Position numbers and translations under genes: made by a program. A DNA stretch of 64,000 nt, taken from positions 35,345,219-35,409,218 of the forward strand of contig OW679197.1 in the NCBI GenBank assembly GCA_940337035.1, read 5' to 3'. Within the stretch, counting starts at the first letter, position 1. Every line of letters begins with the position of its first letter. Positions 47,687 to 57,540 of the stretch are shown here, piece after piece. The notes under the pieces are model-generated. The model ran no database searches and had not been told where the DNA came from. It worked only from the letters and a program-made list of their open reading frames with translations. The stretch is from Agriotes lineatus. Lineage: Eukaryota > Arthropoda > Insecta > Coleoptera > Elateridae.

Positions 47687-49930
47687 CAGGGCTGTCAACT
47701 TGCGGCCCGCGGGCCGCATGCGGCCCGTCAGGATATTTTTGCAGCCCGAGGATCGATAGCTACTATACTTTCAGAAAACATGAATCTGGAATATATATTA
47801 TAAATCATTGAAAACCATATAAAATAGTTACATAGGACAAAGATACAAAATATATCATTAGTAAAAGAATTTTCACTTTATCTGGCAACATTGTGTTAGG
47901 AAACAGTGCCAACCACCCCCGATGCAAGGCTTGTATTTTCCGTGGTCTCAGTCTGGCACACAGGAATAAAACTGAGACCTATGATTAAGCAACAAAGTTT
48001 GTAGGTCCCACGCCGTAGGATCGGGGCGAGGAGATTTACAACAAGACAAGAATATCGATTTTGACGTCACAAAACCTTGCGCTTCCCAACGCCGTATCTT
48101 TTTGTTTGTTGAGGTTAAGTGCGTCGCTTTGCTAGTTAACAGTAAGTATTACGTATATTTTGTTAAAATACTTGTTAATTCTAATGTCTATCACTTTGAT
48201 TCAGCTCCTGAATTTATATTCTTAGTTTGTTTACAGCGGCATAGCCAAATAAACATCTAATAGTTAATTTTGTAATACTGCGTCATCTACCCATTTAACT
48301 AAAATAGTTAAATTTTTTCAACTGTGGATGTCCTTTGCATAGTGATAATGGTCAGCACAAAAAGGAAGTCTACCTGCGTTCCTGGCTGCAACAAATTGGT
48401 ACCACGTTCTTTAGCTTCCGAAGCATTAGAAGTAATCGTTAGGTATTCCTTCAAATATGGTAGAAGCTAATACAGTTTTATGTTCATGTTATGGTCAGCC
48501 TTTGACATCTTCAAATGTATGTATACATGTTTTGACGTATCAGCTAATTTGTTTCCTTTATAAAATAAGGAAATACCAAGCAACAGTAGTAATTTTCATT
48601 AGTAATATAACAAAGGCGAGACATACTTACCGATAATTTTGCACACGCCAAGGATTGAGTGCTATTTGCAGTGAAAACTGTTCCGAGGGCAGTTTTATAA
48701 GAGCAACCAGCACGCGTTTATATTTTGAAGATGATATCAGTCATATCACAGTTATGTGTAATAATCAACGTTAGATTATTTATCAAAACTAGTCAGGATT
48801 ATTTATATGCATTTCTTTCTGTTACCGATTTTCAACCTACTTTGGAGAATAACTTCAAGCAGTTCTACAAATCATCAATAGGTTTTGGAGAAGCTGCCCT
48901 GACGATGCTCACATCTGCTACAATTTGATATTAAGTAAGTGCACTACTTCCTTAATCTTCAAATTTGTCAAGGAGAAGCATAAGCCGAATACCTCCATTA
49001 CCCAAGAACATCGGAAGAAAATGGCTGCGAAGTAGGTTGTTATTTATTCATTATGTTTATAAATAATACGTATAGTTCATTTATTTCCATGTTGTTTTAT
49101 AAGCATTTATTTTTTGTTCTAGAATTTAATACTTGTATTGTATATTATCTCTGCTGTATGTATTTACTACATTAATAAAGTTTTTTTACTAGTGCTGTCC
49201 TTAAATAATTGTTTTATGTACATTAAAAGTTGTACTGTTGTAACTTGTATTTAAGAAATAATTTGTAAATTTTAATTTAACCAACGCGAATGGTGCTGCA
49301 GCGATCAGACACCTGTTTTTGATTGGTTTTTAGTAGTGGTTAGTTCTTTTAGTTGTTAATTGTTGTTAATTAACGGTTACTTTTACAGTTTCTACTTATC
49401 AACAAATATCATTTTATCTAGCTTAGGTACTTATCTCTATACGTACAATGGTGGACAATAAATTTAGGCCGGCCTGTCATTCGCTTGACATCTACAACTA
49501 CAAACTCCATTCTCGTATGGTGCTCTGCAAAGGGAAATTACCGTACATTTAGGTACCATGGTGATACATTTATTGTCGGCCATGGTAAATTTACATTAAT
49601 TGATGTAATTTTTTTCTTTTGTCGGTATCTCAAGAATGGAAAGGAATTAATCTAAAGTGAATATGATTTTTTTTTAGAATCAGCTCTAGAACACATGGTG
49701 TAAGTTTGTCGGTTACCTCAGGGAACACTCTCTATATATCTTTTATGTTTCAATGCTCCTTCTAAAAAGCCTAAGCTTCTTGAATAAATATAAATTAGTA
49801 TTCAAATATACACGTTTTATATTTATTACAAATCACTCACAAAGTCGCATACTACATTTTATGATGCGGCCCTCATAACCTTCAATTTTTTTACAGTGGC
49901 CGTTGGGCCCCTTGAAGTTGGACAGCCCTG
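47687..49930 (+). mobile_element. hAT-3, different hAT family, with 8-bp target duplication
   Basis: Starts CAGGGCTGTCAACTTGCGGC and ends GAAGTTGGACAGCCCTG. CATTAGAT is duplicated at 47679-47686 and 49931-49938. The subterminal palindrome GCGGCCCGCGGGCCGC with repeated GCGGCCC words is typical of a hAT family found in insects and vertebrates. At 2,244 bp it has room for a gene, but no transposase motif is readable. A short plus frame at 48349 (VSTKRKSTCVPGCNK) and one at 48725-48928 are unassigned. A small TA-flanked MITE is nested at 49446-49585. Confidence 0.9.
49446..49585. mobile_element. 140-bp TA-flanked MITE nested in hAT-3
   Basis: CAATGGTGGACAATAAATTT (49446-49465) faces ATTTATTGTCGGCCATGG (to 49585), imperfect complements, with TA on both sides (49444-49445, 49586-49587). 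This fits a Tc1/mariner-type miniature element inserted after hAT-3. Confidence 0.7.
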
Positions 49931-50169
49931 CATTAGATTTCGCGCCACATATAAAACTTTCAATCAGTAATTTGTTCCAAGACTCACCTACGCTTCAGAA
50001 ATCTGGAGTTTAACAAGGACCATGATTTAATAAGATAGAGAAAAGCCCTGATCCCATAGAGAAGAAATATAGGAAATTGAAAAGAATGGTTAAGATAGAC
50101 TGAAATGGAGAGATATTATTAATAACGTGTTCCAAAGGGAGTTATTATTTTTTATAATTAGAATTAATT

Positions 50170-50860
50170 AAACAAATGTTGCCCCCTAACAATTACAGTT
50201 TACCCATAACCCCTTTCATAAACGCAATGGTTACAGACCTGCATAACACGACCCAGTTCGTAGAAAGATTCCGGAGAAAATGCACCGGGAAATTAGCTGC
50301 TAGTTTCGCGTGCCGGTGGCAACACCTACCCATAAATTTTTATCAGATTTTTCAAAGTAACCTAAAAGAACACATTTCCCGCATCAGATAGCGTAAATAG
50401 TACCTGTTAACTTTGCTTCGCCCACGCTACTATAATTTCTTAATCCAGCCGTTCGAGGGCGCCGACTTCGTTAGAGCGAGTTAAAAAAATCCTCGTGCAA
50501 CGCGCCTTAAAATAATCTGCTTACGAATTCATTGCGATTGCGAATTTTATCAGATTTGGGCCCTGCCGGATCCGAGGGTCAAAGGGCGCCGCCGCCGCTG
50601 TGAAGGGTTCTTATAAAATGGCCGCCTTACAAAGCGGAAGCTTTGCCGGCTCTTATTTCGTTTTGTCGGTGGTTTTCAAAAAGGCTCACAATAAGCTGGT
50701 TTTGAATTTATGATGCCGCAGCTAGTTCGTGCATCGCGATTTTCGCATCTAGTGGAACTTGGGCTGCTCCCGTTTTGGATCCAGCCGCAAGAAGGTAACG
50801 AGTTGCTGTAATTCGACCAGCATAAGAACCCCTGTCATTATCGTTACGCTCGTTCGTTCC
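50170..50860. promoter_or_regulatory. GC-richer island, candidate regulatory element
   Basis: Even composition with GGGCGCCGCCGCCGC (~50584-50598) and, 15-20 bases on, CTTATAAAATGGCCGCC, which combines a TATA-like word with a GCCAT Pho/YY1-type core. No TE hallmark and no convincing coding frame (the 71-codon frame at 50176-50391 has no known features). Could be a distal promoter, enhancer or Polycomb-type element. All functional readings are inference. Confidence 0.35.
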
Positions 50861-51632
50861 TTTTCAAGTTCAGACCTGGTATTTTAATTAAGCTGAAATA
50901 TCAATCAACTCGGAAACGTCCGACAAGTGGAAGATTAATTTTTCAACAGCAGGAAATTTTGAAAGTGGAAGCTGAATCTGTTTTTACTGAAATCAAGTGC
51001 TCCTTCCCAACGTACAGTCTATTATTATATTACCGTCAGTAGAAGGAGCACGAATTTATAAACAAAGATATATCTTAAAAGGCTGCTTATATAAAAACTG
51101 ATAATATGATAAGTTGCTGTTATCAGCAGCATCAAATTTTCTCTATAATCTATATAGAATTTGGGCACCACAGATACAAGCGTTTGCTAAATAAATTATT
51201 CACTTAACATGCTAAACTACAGATACGTGTATCTATTGCGACCTTAGCGATTCACCTAGCAAAAAATTCCAGACGATAGTGATCGCTAAATAAAACGAAG
51301 GAACAAACACAACTGACATTATGTTGGAGTAATATATTGCTCCCATAACGCAAGCTAACAGTACAATCTAAAAACAGTTTAAAATAATGGGACTCCAGTT
51401 AAATTACAGTCTAACACTGTAATCTCTTAATTGGTCAGTTTGATTTATTTCTGAGACTGCCACGAATTGCATGCGTTGCTTAAGGTTATTATTTAAGAAT
51501 TATCTCCAGTCTAACAAATGCATTTTTAATATTTTATGCTGATACCTCTTAATTTTAAAATTCGTATTTACCTAAGATCTTATTTTTAAGAGAAAAATAA
51601 TATGGATATAAGTAAAGGTAATGGTAAGTCCG
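50861..51632. other. Unassigned AT-rich DNA
   Basis: No gene recognised; precedes the 3' end of the LINE. Confidence 0.5.
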
Positions 51633-51633
51633 A

Positions 51634-51664
<31 letters not shown>
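51633..51664 (+). repeat. (AAT)n microsatellite, 3' tail of the LINE
   Basis: About ten AAT units. They coincide with the 3' end of the minus-strand LINE. Confidence 0.85.
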
Positions 51665-51667
<3 letters not shown>

Positions 51668-52262
51668 TGTTTATTCCTGTACTATTATCACAAACAAGTA
51701 GTATAGATATATATGGTAGTAAATACATTATACAAGAATCACAAGGTATTTGTACAGGCGCTGAACTGCAGTGCCTGATCTTCCACATATACTTTGATAA
51801 AAAAAAAATTCTAATTAAAAAAATGCCTAAATTTCTAATAAAATTATATATAAACTCCGGTATTTTAGTTGCGGTTCAGTCATACCAAACCCAAAATGAA
51901 CAAAAGCGCACCATTTTAAGAGAGCTTGCAACAACAATATATTATAAATATATTAGTAAAGATATTTGGATGCACCCCTGTTCATCTAAGCCCGGCTCAA
52001 CCAAGCCCGAACCACAACCGAAACACCGGCGCTAAAAAACATAAAAAGGAAAATGAAACAGAAAAAAGTATAGATAAAATAATTAAAATAAATAAAATGT
52101 TGCAACTGTCTTTATATGGAGGGCAAACGTATTTAAGAATAAAGAAAAAAGAGAATAATAAAAAAAAATAGAACAAAAGAGAATGCACAGCACAAATCTA
52201 ATACGTATATATAGGTACATATATAAAAGTATTATTATATAGTAATACAAATTTAGAATGTA

Positions 52263-54145
52263 TTATTGCCTGTTTAACAAAACGTGGCGGAACCTGCGCT
52301 TAAATGAACCTAACGGTAAATTTTTCAATGAATTCGGGACAGAACTATAGACTTTATAAATATTAAAAGAAAAAGCTCCTTCGTACATAGAGGTGCGGTG
52401 TATTGGAGGAGTGATCCCGCCTTTGTATCGTAAATTTAAATTATGTACGTCTGTTCTAAAGGAGATTTTCTTATATAAATAAAGTGGACTTTTTTCTAAG
52501 ATTAACTTGTGATACAAGCCGGCAGCACTCAGCAATCTCCTGTTTTGCATATTGAGCCATGACAAATCTTTCAGCTTATGAGAAATTCGTTCAAATTTAC
52601 GGATTCCGAAAATTAACCTTAGGCAAGAATTTTGAATTCTTTGGATTCGTTGTGCAGTATCAGCTGTTATACACGGACCATAAACTTGGGAACAGTAGCT
52701 AAATTGGCTTAAAACCAAAGTTTCACATAAGGTAACCTTGACAGAATTAGAAAGAAGATGCCTGTGAGGATAAATTAATTTTAAACCAATGTAGGCCTTT
52801 TTAATATTATTTAAAACTTGTGTTTTATACCTAAAACTACTGTCTAGCGTTAAACCAAATTTTTTTCTCTTTGACTGGAATTGCCACATTGTTTATATTT
52901 AAATTAACCTCATCCTTAATGACGCAAACATCCTGGGTCCTACCAAACAGCACAACAACTGATTTTAATGGATTTAATCAAAGAGCATGTTTTGTTGAAG
53001 CATCAGCTATGGCATTTAGATCTGATTGAATATCTTTAAGTGACTGTTGAATGTTTTCATGTTTAAAAGAATAGTATAACTGAGTGTCATCTGCATACAT
53101 ATGGATGTTACAGAATGACGTTATAGCACTAAAAGAACGTGTATAGATAGTAAACAGTAATGGACTTAAAATAGAGCCTTGTGGGACACCCCTGGTTACT
53201 GGTTTGAAAGAAGATTGTCCATTAGGCAATCTTACACACTGCTCGCGACCGGTTAAATAGCTGCGGCACATAGAAACGGCGTTATGATCGAGACCAACAC
53301 TTTTTAAAATAACTAATAAAATTTCGTGATTTATAGTATCGAATGACTTACTAAAATCTAACAACACGAGTACAGAAACTTTATTTTGATCGCTGGCAAC
53401 CATAAGATCATCTGTGATACTCAAAAGTGCAGTCGTGCAGCTGTATCCAGCTCTAAATCCCGACTGAGTATCAGGAATAAGATGTTTTTCATTTAAATAA
53501 TTTCTAAGTTGTTGATTTAGAGTTTTTTCTAAAACTTTAGATAAAACTGGCAATAAACTTATTGGCCGTAGGTCTTTGTACTCTGCGGGACTATTAGTTT
53601 TAGGTACAGGTACAATAACTGCTTTTTTCCAAGCGGATGGAAAGGTATTACAGATCAAACAACAATTTATTATATGCGTAAAATAGGGCAAGAGGATAGG
53701 ACAGCAAAGTTTAATTATAAATATATTTAGATTATCCCAACCCGACGAATTACTTTTTATTTCATGTATAAATTTATTAATAGTGACGACATCCACAGTT
53801 TGAAATTGAAACGCTTTGGTAGCAATATGGTTAATTTCATTTTTATAGTAATTAAGAGTTTCATTTAGATTGCAATTGGATTCAGGAATAGAATCTAGAA
53901 AGTAGTTATTAATTTCCTCCGGTTTTTGTAAGTGTTGGGGCAAATCATTTTTAGTTTTAGGTCGAATATCAAGATTTTTTAGTTCGTTCCACATTTGTTT
54001 TGGGTTAGCTGTATTAAATTTAACTGTGCTTGTGGTAAGATTGCGTAACATCTTATAATATTCCCAATGCGCAGGACATTTATTTTTTTTTTATATTTAT
54101 TAAGCGCTTTATCTCGAAGTTTCATTAGTAATCTGGGCACCTTCT
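52263..54145 (-). pseudogene. LINE ORF2: reverse transcriptase, endonuclease lost
   Basis: From the deletion junction the frame reads KVPRLLMKLRDKALNKYKK, then after a slip in a poly-A run (~54085) KCPAHWEYYKMLRNLT. RT follows: WKKAVIVPVPK, YKDLRPISLLPVLSKVLEK, SGFRAGYSCTTALL, motif A LDFSKSFDTINHEILL, motif B GVPQGSILSPLLF, motif C MYADDTQLYYS. An in-frame TGA sits at 52978-52980, then NPLKSVVVLFGRTQ and a second slip in an A run (~52868). The C-terminal region is LGLTLDSSFRYK to FKRRFRHVLLNRQ, stopping at 52263. RT primes on nicked target DNA. This copy lacks the nicking domain and is dead. Confidence 0.9.
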
Positions 54146-54541
54146 CTTCCTTTAAGCCTGTGGCTGATATCAATGGCGTAAGAGGGTAGTATTATCCCTA
54201 ATTTGTCCTTACATACTTTGGCTACTGCCTCATCTGTGGTCTCCCCTTCTTCTTCCGGCACACCAAACATCCTTAGGGAATTTTTTCTGGTACCTATATT
54301 GCTCGTGAGCGTCAATAATCTCCTCGGTTTCGTCCTCACTCGTTTTCAGTTTTTTCTCCAAACACTCTACTTTCTCTTGAAGATTGTTAATGGTTTCAGC
54401 CAGGTTCGTTTCCATAACTTCTTTTATCGTGGTCCGCAGTTTGGCAATAAATACGTCGTTTTCTAGTAGCCCTTCTACAACTTTTTATGCAAGACGATCA
54501 TTGCTATCACTAGCATCTCCTCGGCGACTCCTGGTACCCAT
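54120..54541 (-). pseudogene. LINE ORF1, N-terminal part
   Basis: ATG at 54541 gives MGTRSRRGDASDSNDRLA, a stop, then in the same frame KVVEGLLENDVFIAKLRTTI and a coiled coil (ETINNLQEKVECLEKKLK). After a slip near 54300, RKNSLRMFGVPEEEGETTDE and LPSYAIDISHRLKGREGA follow: the conserved start of an L1-ORF1-like RNA-binding domain (RRNSLRIFGVPE-). The protein would trimerise and bind element RNA. It is cut at GREGA by the internal deletion that joins it to ORF2. Confidence 0.85.
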
Positions 54542-54790
54542 GATACAATCGACTTATCTTCAAATTCGACAGAATTACAGAATTTATGCAGCGAGGCACA
54601 CGCGTGGCGCTCAGCTCGACGGTCGCAACATGTCTCATAAATTTTTGGTATACCGTTGTCGCGATACGTCTAAAGTCGGGGTAACTGGCTATCCTTTTAG
54701 TTAAAATACACTTGGAAACGAAGACTAAAGCTACTGTTGCGAGATTAATAAGAACACTTAAGTACAAATACTTACATTTTTTTTCTTCCG

Positions 54791-56239
54791 TTTACAAAAC
54801 ACTTAAGTTTAATACCGTTGCTTCTTAACTTTACTTATTAATATCTTATTAACTAACTAAATTCTAAGTCCAGTTTGACCAAGAAAAGGCGTTTACAAAT
54901 TTCCAAATAAGCTTATCAGAGCAGGTCTAAATTTTAGACTTTTGGCACGTACCTACGGACTTGACAGTTCATAATAGTCCTACGAATTTGACAAATTTGA
55001 AGCTTTCACACACTAAAATTTGTGAAGCTCTACCCCTCGCAAATTATCGCTAAGTTTTACAATTCTGCTAAAAGAATTTGCTCCCGCCGACACGTCATTT
55101 TTATGATCGAGTTGCAACAGTTGCACTTCTGACCACGTACTAGCCATATACCTTCGGCCAATATTTCGGCTTACGAAGTAAACCCCGCATAAATTTACTC
55201 TAATCTATTCGTGAGATTGAAATATCTCCAGCTTCTAGCTAACTAAAGCACAGTCTATTCCTACAACCGCGTATAGTTCATTTCACTAAAGAACGCAAAT
55301 CGTAACACCGTCTGGACTGTAACGAAAAGATGTACAGATTTTGGATTGAAAAACAATAAAACATATACTGTTATATGAATGAATTAAGGAAGCACTCGAT
55401 ATTGACCTTTTATTTACCTCTATACTAAAAATATAAAAGGAAACACAACCATAAGCTATGCACTTGAGCACAAACTTCTTTTTATCACAAGAAAATTATA
55501 TTTGATACCTTACGACGATCTTATTAAAATATTCATTTGTCATTAATCAGAAGCTCAACAACCCATGTTGGGTTTAGACAGTTTTCGTAACGAAACGTCT
55601 ATAAACTCTGACCATGTGAGGTAGATCAGTCCTTATCTGCCCCAGATAGCTCGTGTGTGTCCACCTTTCTCCATTATTTTAGTTAATAGCAATAATTTGG
55701 TACTTCAATAATTTAAACAAAAGTTTTTTAGAAGATTTTAGCCAAAACGAATATATTAAAGGTTTAATTAAAGCATGAATTTTTAAAATAAATTAAATAA
55801 CACTCGCTTTGTCGTACATAACATATATGTTTAAAATAAAAAGATTGAATATTTAATTATGAAAAGCTTACAATTAAAATAAAGGTGCAGCTTTGGGTAG
55901 TCCATATATTTTTTACTTTGCATAATGATAGTGGTCTGCTCCTAGTTATTCATTCTCTGCTAGCTTTTTTATGGTTCTTGTGTTATTACTTAGCATTTAG
56001 TTCTCTGATCTTTTAAATGTTACAATGATTAGTTATTTTAATTTCTCCTGCATTTCATTATTTTTTTTTTGGCCTGTACTCTGTACTCATTTGCTCCAAT
56101 TTTGTGTGGTTCCATTATTAATCTCATAGTTTTGATTTCAAATAATATTAATTGTTGATTATGTTTGTTATTACAGCTGGGTATTGTAAATAACTATGTC
56201 TTTGGGAAAATTAGGCAGCCATCTTTTTTTCTTCTTTAT
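54791..56239. other. Unassigned AT-rich DNA
   Basis: A palindrome CAACCCATGTTGGGTT (55559-55574) precedes GAAACGTC (55593-55600). No gene recognised. Confidence 0.45.
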
Positions 56240-56288
56240 ACATTTATTTAACGTTTCATCAGCTTGGCAGACTTCTTCAGAAATACAC
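56240..56288 (-). ncRNA. Solitary, diverged hammerhead-like motif
   Basis: On the minus strand: TGTATTT, CTGAAGA (fits the CUGANGA core, complement of 56274-56280), a stem II of AGTCTGCCAAGCTGAT with 4-5 pairs, GAAA (complement of 56254-56257), then CGTT and AAATA, which can pair with TATTT. This matches the minimal, short-stem-III form found in Penelope pseudo-LTRs. No coding part is nearby, so it may be a lone terminal fragment. Chance similarity is not excluded. Confidence 0.4.
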
Positions 56289-57002
56289 AATATATTAGTA
56301 TATAATAAGCTCACGTAATATCAACTGAAATTTGTTTTTATTATAATGTTATAACTGGTTAAAACTAATAATTCTTACAATATCGCCAATTCAACTTACA
56401 GGGAAGGTAATGGTATCAATGGAAAGATAAAATTATTAGTCATCAAATGATACCAATAATAATATTCAAGATGCGATTTTGATTTTAAAATACTAATTTA
56501 AAACTTGGGAATTTTTAAATATGCCATGCCTTGCTTTTCAAGTTCGATAGCATTTGTGAAAAAATTGGTAATTATTTGGCGTAAATCAGGTTTTTTTGTG
56601 TCAACGTCTATTAAAATTATCTACAGAAAAATGAATTATTTCAATGAAGAACGAGTGAATGCACTAATGTTAATTGCCTATGTTCGACTTTGAGAATGGA
56701 CACCCGGTATATCGTACGTCGTACTAAACTCGAATTATTTCTGCTTGTTCTGCATGTATTTAAAATTATGCAAAGAACATATAAGAAGCAATCCGAGAAT
56801 TACTGAAGATTACAAGAAGGTACTGGTGGCGTGTTAATCAGTGTTTATTAACTAAAAATGAAAAGTACCACCAATTGTGAGGTTATAGTGTCCTGAATAA
56901 CATTTACAAAAACAATTAAAAATTAAGAGCGAAGAATGTACACTTACAGATAACCAATTGTAAATCATGTTGCTATGGTGACCTAGGGAGTCGCTTGTAG
57001 TT
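56289..57002. other. Unassigned AT-rich DNA
   Basis: Includes a transposon-end motif GACACCCGGTATATCG at ~56699. No gene recognised. Confidence 0.45.
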
Positions 57003-57190
57003 TTTTATGTTGGGAGAAGCCAAGCCGAAAGCTTGTGTGTTATTTGGCTTCCCGAATTTGATAAATTTTGTTGATAAAAGTAAATATTTTGTGCCCAGTT
57101 GTGCATTTTATTAATTTGCCTGTGTTGAGGCCGGCTGTGGTTAAATATACAGTGTTACGAAGTGCAGTTCCAGAATAAATTTGACCTGGA
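57003..57190 (+). other. Possible LTR-like or hairpin-bearing block
   Basis: TGTTGGGAGAAGCCAAGCCG and GGCTTCCCGAATTTG form an imperfect hairpin. TTAAATATACA follows at ~57142-57152. Layout is reminiscent of an LTR, but no primer-binding site or partner copy is seen. Confidence 0.25.
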
Positions 57191-57540
57191 GCGTAGCTTG
57201 TGCGAGATCGTCTTCGGAGCTGAGATTTTACAAGTTTCGGGGCTGCAGGAAGCAGAAAATAAAGTGCAGCACCTAGAGGAGGCTTTATTCGTGATCCAGA
57301 AGCAGATAGCAGTAGCTGAAATATTACCACGAAGCAGATACGGGTTTGGCGTCCTTTCGAACCGTAGCCTGTGCGAGTTCGTCCTTTAGAGCCGAGATTC
57401 TACAAGGTTTGGAGCTGCGGGAAGCGGACAGCAAAGGCCAGCACCTAGAGAAGGTTATTCATAGTCTATAAGCAGGTAGCAGCATCAGGGAGCTTTCAGG
57501 AAGCAAATAAAAGCTTGGCGTCCGTTGCGGAAGCCGGAAA
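57191..57540 (+). repeat. Two-unit ~171-bp tandem repeat
   Basis: GTAGC-TGTGCGAG-TCGTC, GCCGAGATT-TACAAG-TT, GCTGC-GGAAGC, CAGCACCTAGAG and TTGGCGTCC occur in the same order in both units, offset 169-171 bases (for example GTGCGAG at 57200 and 57371). A 75-codon frame with a heptad-like stretch (57162-57389) covers unit 1 and runs into the start of unit 2. It might be gag-like but is unproven. Confidence 0.75.

Larger units (their letters stand above)
51633..54790 (-). mobile_element. LINE of CR1/L2/Daphne type, 3.1 kb, internally deleted
   Basis: Minus-strand non-LTR retrotransposon. Order from its 5' side: a presumed 5' UTR (up to ~54790, boundary uncertain), ORF1 start at 54541, a junction near 54120-54145 where ORF1 runs into ORF2, the RT domain, a C-terminal domain ending at 52263, and a 3' UTR of ~600 bases. 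It finishes in an (ATT)n tail seen as AAT repeats at 51633-51664. A 3' microsatellite tail is usual for this LINE group. The entire endonuclease and the ORF1 C-terminus are gone. Few frameshifts suggest relatively recent insertion. Confidence 0.85.

Noticed and set aside
48340..48470. Captured host exon inside hAT-3 (VSTKRKSTCVPGCNK)
   Set aside because: Too short and without a complete zinc-binding motif or splice evidence to support capture.
55580..55605. Another hammerhead from the CGAAACGTC word
   Set aside because: No CUGANGA core occurs at a usable distance upstream on that strand.
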